From an uncultured Nonlabens sp. (GTDB lineage Bacteria > Bacteroidota > Bacteroidia > Flavobacteriales > Flavobacteriaceae): a stretch of DNA of 64,000 bases. Location: contig NZ_CANLXZ010000004.1 in the NCBI RefSeq assembly GCF_947495285.1, positions 1-64,000 of the forward strand, in the 5' to 3' direction. The notes under the pieces were generated by a model that worked only from the letters and a program-made list of their open reading frames with translations, was not told the DNA's origin and made no database searches. Shown piece after piece: positions 55,760-63,430 of this stretch. Positions within the stretch are counted from its first letter, which is position 1; each line of letters starts with the position of its first letter. The position numbers were made by a program, and so were the translations under genes.

Positions 55760-57874
55760 ATGAAATTTTTATATACTTTACTCTTTCTTACATTTTCAAG
55801 CGCATTATTTGCTCAGTCTGATATAGAGCGGTTTCCGGTTTTTGAAAATTGTAAAGGTAAAACTAGCAGGCAGTTAGAAGACTGTTTTTATAGTGCACTT
55901 TATACTAAGCTTAAGGATAATTATCAGCATCCTATTAAAAATGATACTCTCACAGATCAATCGGTAACTATAAGATTTGAAGTGGATCGAGATGGTAAAT
56001 TTGTTCTAATTAGAACAGATGCTTTTAAATCTTCTTTAAAAGAAGAGATGATTAATGCGTTTGCAAAATTACCTGTTATCGAGGCTCCTACATTTAATGG
56101 AGATGTTACCTTCATGCAGTTCATTCTTAATGTGCCGGTGCCTATGAAAGAGTCTGGTTCTTTTAAAGTATATAGCAACTCTCAGTCTAAAATAGAAAAA
56201 CAAAATGAGGTTAAAAGGAAGGAAGATAGTCTCGCTTTCGCGAAAGCGAATCAAGAATACAACACCATCATTAGTGACCAGTATGATAACCATCAACTAA
56301 GGTCTGATGCAGTAATACCTCTTTCTTACCAAAGATATCATAGATATGAAGCAGCTATGAATCGTGTAGGAAATAATGCTCATACTGCTGTTAAGCCTTA
56401 TACGTTTAACTATGTAGACATGTATTTTGATTTAGAAGCAGACCGCGAGTCGCTGCTCGAAGATCGCAAAACGTGGTTGGGGCGCAAGTGGCATAACGAG
56501 CATTTCTTTGAAATCGCAGGAGAAGATTATTGGGTGGTTATAGATCCAGGTGTAGACCTTCAAGTAGGTAAAGATTCTAGAGATGATGTGACTACGTATA
56601 ACAACACCAGATTAGTTAATGTGAGTGGTGGAATAGGTAGTCAAATCACATTCGGCGCTAGTATACAAGAGTCTCAGGCTAGATTCCCTGGCTTTTTTGA
56701 AAGAGATGTTATTTCTAGAGCGCCAGATGGTGGTAATCCTGGTATAGTGCCAGGTAGAGGTATTGCCGAAGATGGTGGCGACAGAATATTTGATTATCCA
56801 GTAGCTACAGGTTATGTGAATTATAAGCCTAGTAAATATTTTGATTTACAACTAGGGCACGGGCAGCATTTTATAGGGGATGGGTATCGCTCATTAGTGT
56901 TAAGTGATAACTCGCAGCCTTTTCCTTATTTTAAGCTCAATGCTAAGTTCTGGAAACTAGATTATACGGTGTTATACACATCATTAAGAGATGTGCGACC
57001 TGAGGTAACCGCCGACGATTCTTTCCGTACGAAGTTCATGACACATCATTATCTAAGTTGGAATGCCACTAAGAGATTAAACTTAGGTTTCTTTGAAAGT
57101 GTTTTATGGCAAGATGATAACCAGAGAGGTTTTGATTTCAATTACTTAAATCCTGTAATCTTTTATCAAACTGTAGAATTAGAAACCGGTTCTAGAGGTG
57201 GAAATGCTTTACTAGGAATAACGGCAAAGTATAAATTGAGTGATAGAATAACAACCTATGGACAGCTAGTGCTAGATGAGTTCTCTAGAGCGTCTGTAGT
57301 GAGTGGAAATGGTAGTTTTCAAAACAAAAGTGCTTATCAACTAGGACTTAAATGGCAAAATGCTTTTAAAGTTTCTAATTTAATGATGCAATTAGAATAT
57401 AACAGAGTGCGTCCATACACGTATTCTCATAACTCTGTTGTACTTAATTATGGTAATAGTAATCAAGCACTAGCCCATCCATGGGGTGCAAATTTTTATG
57501 AAACTATATTAATAGGTCGTTATACTAAAGACCGCTGGTATGGAATAGCTAAGGCAATTTATGGAGAACGTGGTTATGACATACTAACAGATGGAGATAA
57601 TGCTTTTTATGGAGGTAATATTTATGGGTCAGAAGATAACCGCATCTCTGATAATGGTAATGAAACGACACAAGGTAATACATCTGATTTTTTCTATGGA
57701 CATCTAGAGGCTGGTTATGTAATAAATCCTGCGAGTAGATTAAAAGTTTTTGGACAACTGATTTATCGCAGTCAGAATCCACAATTTAATAATGAAGTAG
57801 TCAGAGCTGAGAGTACGATGTGGTTAAATATAGGTTTACGCACCGATATTATGAACTGGTCATTTGATAGATAG
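55760..57874 (+). CDS. outer-membrane barrel protein with N-terminal TonB-like domain
   Basis: 704 residues. Signal peptide to about Ala18 (LFAQ). Residues ~20-130 (ERFPVFENCKGKTSRQLEDC, VTIRFEVDRDGKFVLI, AFAKLPVIEAPTF) resemble the TonB C-terminal domain of the two preceding proteins, including the Cys pair. The remaining ~500 residues look like a Wzi-type capsule-assembly barrel (VDLQVGKDSRDD, YKPSKYFDLQLGHGQHFIGDGYRS, FFESVLWQDDNQRGF, final strand WLNIGLRTDIMNW). In flavobacteria related proteins are annotated as gliding protein RemB; I cannot confirm this. ATG at 55760 precedes the signal peptide. Palindrome copy at 56233-56248 encodes AFAKA in the linker between domains. Confidence 0.85.
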   Translation: MKFLYTLLFLTFSSALFAQSDIERFPVFENCKGKTSRQLEDCFYSALYTKLKDNYQHPIKNDTLTDQSVTIRFEVDRDGKFVLIRTDAFKSSLKEEMINAFAKLPVIEAPTFNGDVTFMQFILNVPVPMKESGSFKVYSNSQSKIEKQNEVKRKEDSLAFAKANQEYNTIISDQYDNHQLRSDAVIPLSYQRYHRYEAAMNRVGNNAHTAVKPYTFNYVDMYFDLEADRESLLEDRKTWLGRKWHNEHFFEIAGEDYWVVIDPGVDLQVGKDSRDDVTTYNNTRLVNVSGGIGSQITFGASIQESQARFPGFFERDVISRAPDGGNPGIVPGRGIAEDGGDRIFDYPVATGYVNYKPSKYFDLQLGHGQHFIGDGYRSLVLSDNSQPFPYFKLNAKFWKLDYTVLYTSLRDVRPEVTADDSFRTKFMTHHYLSWNATKRLNLGFFESVLWQDDNQRGFDFNYLNPVIFYQTVELETGSRGGNALLGITAKYKLSDRITTYGQLVLDEFSRASVVSGNGSFQNKSAYQLGLKWQNAFKVSNLMMQLEYNRVRPYTYSHNSVVLNYGNSNQALAHPWGANFYETILIGRYTKDRWYGIAKAIYGERGYDILTDGDNAFYGGNIYGSEDNRISDNGNETTQGNTSDFFYGHLEAGYVINPASRLKVFGQLIYRSQNPQFNNEVVRAESTMWLNIGLRTDIMNWSFDR
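56233..56248. repeat. 16-bp palindrome, copy 10
   Basis: Exact copy inside the TonB-like/barrel gene, read as (L)AFAKA(N), in a charged linker. Confidence 0.95.
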
Positions 57875-58303
57875 ATCTATAGTTTTAGATCTGGTATCAA
57901 ACGTCTTTTATTCAGTGTGCACGTTCTGTTTATAGTGCATCGCAATGCAAGAACCGCTATATCGCCACTGTAAATTTACTTTGGGCTTTTATTATGTAGT
58001 ACGATTTTCCTGTGGTTCTAGTCTTTTGTGCCATAACAGGCCTTCGTTCATGGACTGCTTTGTTAAAAAAATCTATTAGGTGTTCTAAATGCGTGTATGA
58101 GTTCTTAATCGTTCATTAAAATTAAGTCATAGAGATTTCTCTTCTCTATTTTTAAGTATGCTAGCGGCGGTATGAACGTCAACGTCGCTGTATTATAAGG
58201 AGCATCTCGGTTTTTTTAAATTCTATAGTTTATCTAAAGGGTGAAGAACTTTAAATTTAAAGGTGTAACTTTATATTCTTAAATTGAACTAAACTTTAAA
58301 AAT
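57875..58303. other. intergenic stretch, nothing certain
   Basis: About 430 bases. A minus-strand frame around 57970-58110 reads like protein for some 35 codons (AQKTRTTGKSYYIIKAQSKF) before a stop, possibly eroded insertion DNA. No RNA gene, repeat or consensus promoter. Confidence 0.35.
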
Positions 58304-59005
58304 ATGATAGGCGGCGGCTTAATGGGGTATTATATTATCGGTGGTATAGTCATGCTGGTAAGTACATTGGTAAGTAAAAAACTGAAATCAAAATTTGAAT
58401 ATTATTCAAAATTGACTCTTAAAAACGGAATGAGTGGTGCAGAGATTGCTCAAAAAATGTTAGATGATAACGGTATCACAGATGTTAAAGTAATCTCCGT
58501 AGCTGGGCAGCTTACCGATCATTATAATCCTAGTAATAGAACGGTTAATTTAAGTGAGGTGGTTTATTCACAACGCAATGCAGCTGCAGCTGCAGTTGCC
58601 GCTCATGAAGTAGGTCATGCAATACAACATGCTACGGCTTATTCATGGATAGGTATGCGTTCTTCACTTGTTCCTATAGTTAGTATTGCATCTAAATATT
58701 CTCAATGGGTAATAATGGGTGGTGTGGCTCTTGCTGCAAGTACTTTTTTTGGTAAATGGGTATTGCTAGCAGGTATTATTATGTATGGTATGGGAACTTT
58801 ATTTGCTTTTGTAACCTTGCCAGTAGAATATGATGCTAGTAACCGTGCCCTCGCCTGGTTAGAAAATGAAAGAATGCTGACGCAAGAAGAACATGCTGGC
58901 GCAAAGGATGCCTTAAAATGGGCGGCTAGGACTTACTTAGTTGCAGCGATAGGGTCACTTGCTACTTTACTTTATTTTATTTCTATCTTTTTAAGGAGGA
59001 GATGA
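58304..59005 (+). CDS. YugP-type zinc metallopeptidase
   Basis: 233 residues. Membrane protein with an N-terminal helix (about 8-24) and C-terminal helices (130-170 and 210-230). The zinc-binding HEVGH (His101, Glu102, His105) is in an amphipathic segment rich in Ala. FVTLPVEYDASNRALAWL is typical of the neutral zinc metallopeptidase family represented by YugP. The substrate is unknown. It is monocistronic, with a terminator shared with the convergent saccharopine dehydrogenase gene. Confidence 0.92.
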   Translation: MIGGGLMGYYIIGGIVMLVSTLVSKKLKSKFEYYSKLTLKNGMSGAEIAQKMLDDNGITDVKVISVAGQLTDHYNPSNRTVNLSEVVYSQRNAAAAAVAAHEVGHAIQHATAYSWIGMRSSLVPIVSIASKYSQWVIMGGVALAASTFFGKWVLLAGIIMYGMGTLFAFVTLPVEYDASNRALAWLENERMLTQEEHAGAKDALKWAARTYLVAAIGSLATLLYFISIFLRRR

Positions 59006-59021
59006 TATTTTAAAAACTAAC

Positions 59022-59059
59022 AAAAAGCCACTTACTAATTAGTTAATAAGTGGCTTTTT
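59022..59059. terminator. bidirectional terminator between convergent genes
   Basis: AAAAAGCCACTTA (59022-59034) and TAAGTGGCTTTTT (59047-59059), with the palindrome ACTAATTAGT in the loop. Confidence 0.92.
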
Positions 59060-59078
59060 TAGGTTACTGTAAAGATGA

Positions 59079-60443
59079 CTAAAGGTTTAATTTATTATAA
59101 CCTAGGTAGTCTGTCTCGCTTTCGCGAAAGCGAATGCCATATCCTTCTAATTCTTTAAGAATAGGCTGGTATACAGATTCTTTAATAGGAATTTGCACTC
59201 CAGGTTCCATAATTTCTTTATTTAATATTTTTAAAGCAGCAATAGCTACAGGTAATCCTACCGTTTTTGCCATAGCAGTTTGAAGTTTTCCATCGCCTAG
59301 ACATACCATAGTACTGTCTATTTGTTTTTGTTTTCCATTTAATTCATAGCCGAATTTATGATACATCACAATCATATCTTTTTCTCCAGGTTGTAATGTC
59401 CATGAATCTTCTAGAATGGCTTGTAACATCTGTGCAGGTGTAGCATCTTTAAGGCCTATTTTCTTTTCACCATTAAAAATATTTAACTCTTCTAGTTTTA
59501 ACCACATAATATCGTCTTGATCTATTTTTAGTTCGTGACGCATTTTTAGTTCCACACTATCTGTAGGAGAGTAAGGTAAAAAGCTATTGACAAAATCACG
59601 ATACGACATGTGTTGAGAGCCTTCTATCGTATAGGTGTCGTCTGTCATGCCTAGTTGTACAAACATGTTCCATGCTTTACTGAAACCTACGCGTCTCATG
59701 GTACCTCTATATAAAGTAGAGATGTCTTCTAGGCCATACACCTTTCTGTATTTGAGACTATTTCTATTTGCTAGAGCCTCAAAACGTCCATAACCCTCTA
59801 CATCTAGAAACTCTGTTCTTCTAAAAAGGCGATGGTATGGTATGTATTTATACTTACCTTCTTGAATAAATTTTGCGGCGCCGCCTTGTCCTGCCGTGAC
59901 TACATTGCGTGGGTTCCATGTAAATTTATAATTCCATAGATTGTTATCGTTTTCTGGAGCAAGTAGTCCACCGGTAAACGATTCAAATAATAAAAGTTTA
60001 CCACCTATATTTCTAATACTATCTATTACTTGCATGGCACTCATGTGGTCTACTCCAGGATCTACGCCTATCTCGTTCATAAAAACGAGGCCTTTTTCTT
60101 TAACTTCTTTATCCAGCGCTTCCATCTCTGGACTTACATAACTCGCAGTTACCATGTTTTTATTATAGGTTACACAGTCTCGGGCAACTTCTATGTGAAA
60201 TCTTGCTGGTAGCATGGATATAACAATATCTGCTTTTTGAACCTGTTTTTTACGCTCTTGTGGATTGAAAATATCTAATTCTATCGCAGTGGAATTTTTA
60301 TGATTCTGACTTAACGATTGAGCGCTCTTCACGTTTTTATCAGCGATGATTAAATGTAGGTTATGTTCTTTAGATTTATTAAGAAGATAATCTACTAATA
60401 CTCCGGTAGATTTTCCCGCTCCTATTATTAAGATATGACGCAT
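59079..60443 (-). CDS. saccharopine dehydrogenase family protein
   Basis: 454 residues. N-terminal NAD(P)-binding Rossmann fold (ILIIGAGKSTGVLVDYLL), then NEIGVDPGVDHMSAMQ and FTGGLLAPENDNNLWNYKFTWNPRN, as in saccharopine dehydrogenase/LYS9-type enzymes. It probably works in lysine degradation, forming glutamate and aminoadipate semialdehyde from saccharopine, but the direction and partner genes are not visible. Palindrome copy 59117-59132 encodes RFRES near the C-terminus (GYGIRFRESETDY). Confidence 0.9.
   Translation of the reverse strand: MRHILIIGAGKSTGVLVDYLLNKSKEHNLHLIIADKNVKSAQSLSQNHKNSTAIELDIFNPQERKKQVQKADIVISMLPARFHIEVARDCVTYNKNMVTASYVSPEMEALDKEVKEKGLVFMNEIGVDPGVDHMSAMQVIDSIRNIGGKLLLFESFTGGLLAPENDNNLWNYKFTWNPRNVVTAGQGGAAKFIQEGKYKYIPYHRLFRRTEFLDVEGYGRFEALANRNSLKYRKVYGLEDISTLYRGTMRRVGFSKAWNMFVQLGMTDDTYTIEGSQHMSYRDFVNSFLPYSPTDSVELKMRHELKIDQDDIMWLKLEELNIFNGEKKIGLKDATPAQMLQAILEDSWTLQPGEKDMIVMYHKFGYELNGKQKQIDSTMVCLGDGKLQTAMAKTVGLPVAIAALKILNKEIMEPGVQIPIKESVYQPILKELEGYGIRFRESETDYLGYNKLNL
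59117..59132. repeat. 16-bp palindrome, copy 11
   Basis: Exact copy in the last 20 codons of the saccharopine dehydrogenase gene, read as RFRES. Confidence 0.95.
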
Positions 60444-60496
60444 GGCTGTTGTAATTTAGTGCCAAGTTAAGTGACTTAATTAAAATTCAAGAAACA

Positions 60497-60892
60497 ATGG
60501 AGAGAAAGTTATTAATCGTGGGTTGCAGTTTTGCGGTTATCGCGGTAATTTTAGGAGCTCTAGGGGCTCATGCATTAGAGAAAGTGTTAGAGCCGCAGCA
60601 GTTAAAAAGCTTTGAAACAGGTGTGCGTTATCAATTATTTCATGCCATTGCGTTGATTGCTTTTTCTCAAGTAAATATTTTATCAGATTCTTCAAAAGGC
60701 GTTTTGTTGTATTTATTTGCTATCGGAATTGTGTTGTTTTCATTTAGTATTTATGGACTTTCAGTATCAAAATGGCTTAAAATAGGCTTAAAGTTTCTTG
60801 GTCCGATAACACCGCTAGGTGGTTTAAGCTTGATATCAGGGTGGTTCTTTGCCTTATGGAAAATCATTTCACATAATTCTATTAATAATTAG
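60497..60892 (+). CDS. DUF423 membrane protein
   Basis: 131 residues with four hydrophobic helices. The N-terminal VGCSFAVIAVILGALGAHALE and central FETGVRYQLFHAIALI are the signature of the DUF423 (YgdD/TMEM256) family of small inner-membrane proteins with unknown function. Divergent from the saccharopine dehydrogenase gene (53 bp apart); pckA follows after 53 bp. Confidence 0.93.
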   Translation: MERKLLIVGCSFAVIAVILGALGAHALEKVLEPQQLKSFETGVRYQLFHAIALIAFSQVNILSDSSKGVLLYLFAIGIVLFSFSIYGLSVSKWLKIGLKFLGPITPLGGLSLISGWFFALWKIISHNSINN

Positions 60893-60912
60893 TGAGAGCC
60901 ATTTGAGAGTTA

Positions 60913-60920
60913 TATTTTTG
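60913..60920 (+). promoter_or_regulatory. probable -7 element of pckA
   Basis: TATTTTTG matches TAnnTTTG, 25 bp before the pckA ATG. No TTTG at the right -33 spacing. Confidence 0.4.
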
Positions 60921-60945
60921 CATAAATCTTAATTAAAGGATTATC

Positions 60946-62559
60946 ATGAATTCAAACACCTCTATTACGCAATCGATTGCGTTAACCGAATGGGGAATCA
61001 AAAATTCCAAAATCAATTACCAACTCACGCCTGAAATTTTACAAGAGAAATCTGTAAAGGATTATGGCGGTAAAGAAACTGATAATGGCACGCTCGCGGT
61101 TCATACAGGTGAATTTACCGGTCGTTCTCCTATGGATAGATTCATTGTAAAAGATGATGTTACTGAAAAATTAGTCTGGTGGGGAGATATCAACCTTCCT
61201 TTTGAATCAGATAAATTTGATGTATTACTGGATAAAGTAATTTCTTATCTAGATGGTAAAGAGCTTTTTGTGAGAGATGCGTATGCATGTGCTCATAAAG
61301 ATTACCGTCTCAAATTAAGAGTGATCAATGAGTATCCATGGTCTAACATGTTTGCTTATAACATGTTTATCAGACCTGAAGAAGAAGAGCTTATAGGCTT
61401 TGATCCAGAATGGACGGTGATAAATGCACCAGGATTTATGGCAGTCCCAGATCAAGATGGTACAAGACAGCACAACTTTGCTATTTTAAATTTTTCTAGA
61501 AAAATAGCCTTAATAGGAGGTACTGGTTATACAGGTGAGATTAAGAAAGGAATTTTTAGTGCTCTTAATTTTATCCTACCTGTTTATAAAAAAACGTTAC
61601 CTATGCACTGTAGTGCAAACGTGGGTAAGGATGGTAGTACAGCAATATTCTTCGGCCTTAGTGGTACTGGTAAAACAACACTCTCGACAGACCCTAATCG
61701 AGCTTTGATAGGTGATGATGAGCATGGATGGACCGAGGATAATCAAGTCTTCAATTTTGAAGGTGGTTGCTATGCAAAGGTGATTCATCTAGACCCAAAA
61801 GGAGAGCCAGAAATTTTCAATGCAATACGACCTGGAGCCATTCTAGAAAATGTTATTTTTAAAGAAGATAACACCGTTGATTTTGCTGATACTTCTATTA
61901 CTCAAAATACAAGAGTAAGTTACCCTATACATCATATTGATAACATAAAAGTACCGTCTCAAGGAAAAAATCCTAAAAATATTTTCTTTCTTACTGCCGA
62001 TGCTTTTGGAGTACTGCCTCCTATTTCAAAATTAACACCTGGCCAGGCTGCCTATCATTTTATAAGCGGTTATACAGCAAAGGTAGCTGGTACAGAGGCA
62101 GGTGTTACAGAACCTATGCCTAGTTTTTCTGCCTGTTTTGGTGCGCCGTTTATGCCATTACACCCTACTGCATACGCAGAGATGTTGAGTAAGAAAATGA
62201 AAGAAGCAGGTGTGAACGTGTGGTTAGTAAACACAGGATGGACTGGCGGTCCTTATGGTGTAGGTTCTCGTATGAAGTTAAAATATACTAGAGCTATGAT
62301 TACTGCCGCGTTAGATGGGTCGTTAGAAGAAGCTAATAAAGGTAATTACCATATACACTCTATGTTCGGTGTAGCGCAGCCTAGAACCTGTCCTAATGTA
62401 CCTACAGAGGTGTTGAGTCCACGTAAATCATGGAATAATGATAAAGGTTATTATGAAACTGCCGAAAAATTGAGACAGTTCTTTATCGATAACTTTAAAC
62501 AATTTGAGAGTGAAGCATCAGAAGAAATTCTAGCTGGTGGTCCACCTAGAAAATTATAA
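60946..62559 (+). CDS. pckA: phosphoenolpyruvate carboxykinase (ATP)
   Basis: 537 residues. Converts oxaloacetate and ATP to phosphoenolpyruvate, CO2 and ADP, the first step of gluconeogenesis. Kinase-1a loop GLSGTGKTTLS (about 235-245), kinase-2 IGDDEHGW, substrate Arg in TGRSPMDRF, metal-binding His in MHCSAN, and TGWTGGPYGVG. Length is normal. It is a single-gene unit ending in a strong terminator. Confidence 0.98.
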   Translation: MNSNTSITQSIALTEWGIKNSKINYQLTPEILQEKSVKDYGGKETDNGTLAVHTGEFTGRSPMDRFIVKDDVTEKLVWWGDINLPFESDKFDVLLDKVISYLDGKELFVRDAYACAHKDYRLKLRVINEYPWSNMFAYNMFIRPEEEELIGFDPEWTVINAPGFMAVPDQDGTRQHNFAILNFSRKIALIGGTGYTGEIKKGIFSALNFILPVYKKTLPMHCSANVGKDGSTAIFFGLSGTGKTTLSTDPNRALIGDDEHGWTEDNQVFNFEGGCYAKVIHLDPKGEPEIFNAIRPGAILENVIFKEDNTVDFADTSITQNTRVSYPIHHIDNIKVPSQGKNPKNIFFLTADAFGVLPPISKLTPGQAAYHFISGYTAKVAGTEAGVTEPMPSFSACFGAPFMPLHPTAYAEMLSKKMKEAGVNVWLVNTGWTGGPYGVGSRMKLKYTRAMITAALDGSLEEANKGNYHIHSMFGVAQPRTCPNVPTEVLSPRKSWNNDKGYYETAEKLRQFFIDNFKQFESEASEEILAGGPPRKL

Positions 62560-62584
62560 GCTTACCCTTTAATAAGGTGGCATA

Positions 62585-62619
62585 AAAAAAGTCCTGAATA
62601 ATTTATTCAGGACTTTTTT
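62585..62619. terminator. bidirectional terminator between pckA and hemD
   Basis: AAAAAAGTCCTGAATA, loop ATT, TATTCAGGACTTTTTT: perfect 16-bp stem with A and T tracts. Confidence 0.93.
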
Positions 62620-62633
62620 ATTTGTTGTGATTC

Positions 62634-62649
62634 CGCTTTCGCGAAAGCG
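62634..62649. repeat. 16-bp palindrome, copy 12
   Basis: Exact copy, intergenic, between the terminator and the hemD stop codon (11 bp away); symmetry extends to C...G. Confidence 0.95.
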
Positions 62650-62660
62650 GGAATATTATC

Positions 62661-63401
62661 TTATGCTTTATCTTTAATATAATTCTCGATAGCCATAGTC
62701 ATTGATGGAGACTCTGGTGTAGGTGCTTGAATATCTATTCTTAAGCCTTTATCTTCGGCAGCCTTCATGGTAGTGTTTCCAAAAACTGCAATTCTAGTTT
62801 GCTCTTGAGTAAACTCTGGGAAGTTTTTAAATAAAGATTCTATACCACTAGGGCTAAAGAATACTAATACGTCATACTTCACATCAGCAAGATCAGAAAG
62901 GTCACTAATTACCGTACGGAAAAAAGTACCACTAGTCCATTTAACACCTAGTTTATCTAACTCTGCAGGAGTAGAATTTCCTAATTTATCAGAACTAGGC
63001 ACTAAGAACGTTTCGTTTTTATGTTTTTTAATAAGAGGAGAAAGTTCTGGAAAAGTTCTTTTACCTACATAAATCTTACGTTTACGGTAAACCACATATT
63101 TTTGTAAATAATAAGCAACCGCCTCGCTCTGACAGAAGTATTTTAAAGAATCAGGTATCTTATACCTCATTTCTTCAGCAACTCTAAAGAAGTGATCTAC
63201 CGCATTACGGCTGGTTAGAATAATAGCTGTGAACTGAGATAAATCAATCTTTTGCTCTCGCACTTCTTTTGCTGCAGCTCCTTCAACATGAATAAAGGAA
63301 CGGAAGTCTATTTTCACCTTTGTTCTATCGACCAAATTCTGGTATGGTGAATTTTCCATTTTAGGTTCAGGTTGGGAAACCAAAATTGTTTTCACTTTCA
63401 T
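62661..63401 (-). CDS. hemD: uroporphyrinogen-III synthase
   Basis: 246 residues. Cyclises hydroxymethylbilane to uroporphyrinogen III for heme synthesis, needed by the cytochromes encoded upstream. Signs of the divergent family: TAIILTSRNAVDHFF, a hinge FLVPSSDKLGN, and DVLVFFSPSGIESLFKNFP with IAVFGNTTMKAAEDKG. The DUF4271 gene is immediately upstream in the same direction, the usual flavobacterial pair. Confidence 0.9.
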   Translation of the reverse strand: MKVKTILVSQPEPKMENSPYQNLVDRTKVKIDFRSFIHVEGAAAKEVREQKIDLSQFTAIILTSRNAVDHFFRVAEEMRYKIPDSLKYFCQSEAVAYYLQKYVVYRKRKIYVGKRTFPELSPLIKKHKNETFLVPSSDKLGNSTPAELDKLGVKWTSGTFFRTVISDLSDLADVKYDVLVFFSPSGIESLFKNFPEFTQEQTRIAVFGNTTMKAAEDKGLRIDIQAPTPESPSMTMAIENYIKDKA

Positions 63402-63430
63402 AAACTCATTTTTCTATTAAACACAAGTCC

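Noticed and set aside
58590..58600. GCTGCAGCTGCAGC micro-repeat
   Set aside because: It encodes the Ala run before the HEVGH motif; ordinary for this family.
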